A DNA stretch of 5,477 bases from Nitrospirota bacterium. GTDB lineage: Bacteria; Nitrospirota; JACRHJ01. The DNA is taken from NCBI GenBank assembly GCA_021785055.1, contig JAJYGS010000041.1, forward strand, positions 1 to 5,477, in the 5' to 3' direction. Of this stretch, positions 5,408 through 5,477 are shown piece by piece. The first letter of the stretch is position 1; every line of letters starts with the position of its first letter. The notes beneath the pieces were generated by a model. The model was not told the DNA's origin, did no database searches, and saw only the letters and a list, made by a program, of their open reading frames with translations. A program made the position numbers and the translations under genes.

Positions 5408-5477
5408 ATGTTCCCGAAAAACCTGATAATAGACTGCGACGACACCCTCTGGGAGAATAACCGTTTTTTCCTGGACG
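5408..5477 (+). CDS. HAD-superfamily hydrolase, N-terminal fragment
   Basis: Twenty-three codons are visible before the window ends, starting MFPKNLIIDCDDTLWENNRFF. A hydrophobic strand (LII) leads into DCDDT, the HAD motif I (DxDxT) with Asp9 as predicted nucleophile and Asp11 as the general acid/base. Most enzymes with this motif are cytoplasmic phosphatases acting on small phosphorylated metabolites. The cap, motifs II-IV and therefore the substrate are beyond the window. It appears to have its own promoter and to be separate from the thiF-hydG unit. The frame is too short for the shared codon style to be a test, but the motif is specific. Confidence 0.75.
   Translation, partial: MFPKNLIIDCDDTLWENNRFFLD

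Overview
The window is a moderately GC-rich bacterial segment (judged by eye, not computed) with every supportable gene on the + strand. AGG (Arg) and ATA (Ile) codons are common in all of the genes, so this looks like a genome-wide codon style rather than a sign of transfer. The gene content (peptide-type solute-binding protein, DrrAB-type exporter, ThiF-like E1 enzyme, HydG-family radical SAM enzyme) suggests an anaerobic or facultatively anaerobic bacterium. A deltaproteobacterial or Nitrospirota-like lineage would fit, but the sequence alone cannot settle the taxonomy.

Layout. (1) 1-1099: the C-terminal part of a family 5 (peptide/oligopeptide-type) ABC solute-binding protein, cut by the window start. 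(2) 1100-1270: a roughly 170-bp element made of nested inverted repeats, which starts directly after the stop codon and fills nearly all of the gap to the next gene. (3) 1291-3050: a two-gene ABC-2 exporter of the DrrA/DrrB type, an ATPase and a six-helix permease joined by a TGATG stop/start overlap. (4) 3051-3079: a near-consensus sigma70-type promoter whose predicted start point falls at or just before the next ATG, implying a leaderless mRNA. (5) 3088-5285: a two-gene unit encoding a ThiF-like adenylyltransferase with an N-terminal ThiS-like ubiquitin fold, then a 459-residue HydG-family radical SAM tyrosine lyase with the C-terminal CX2CX22C auxiliary-cluster motif. (6) 5286-5407: an intergenic spacer with two hairpins, a potential G-quadruplex and a second promoter of the same leaderless type. 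(7) 5408-5477: the first 23 codons of a HAD-family hydrolase.

How they work together. The exporter pair forms one transporter whose substrate is unknown. The ThiF/HydG pair is the most interesting unit. HydG and its relative ThiH both cleave tyrosine to dehydroglycine and p-cresol. Dehydroglycine feeds either thiazole (thiamin) synthesis, which needs ThiF-activated ThiS, or CO/CN production for the [FeFe]-hydrogenase H-cluster. A ThiF-type partner beside a protein with HydG-type auxiliary-cluster ligands leaves open which pathway is served. No thiS, thiG, hydE, hydF or hydrogenase gene is visible in the window.
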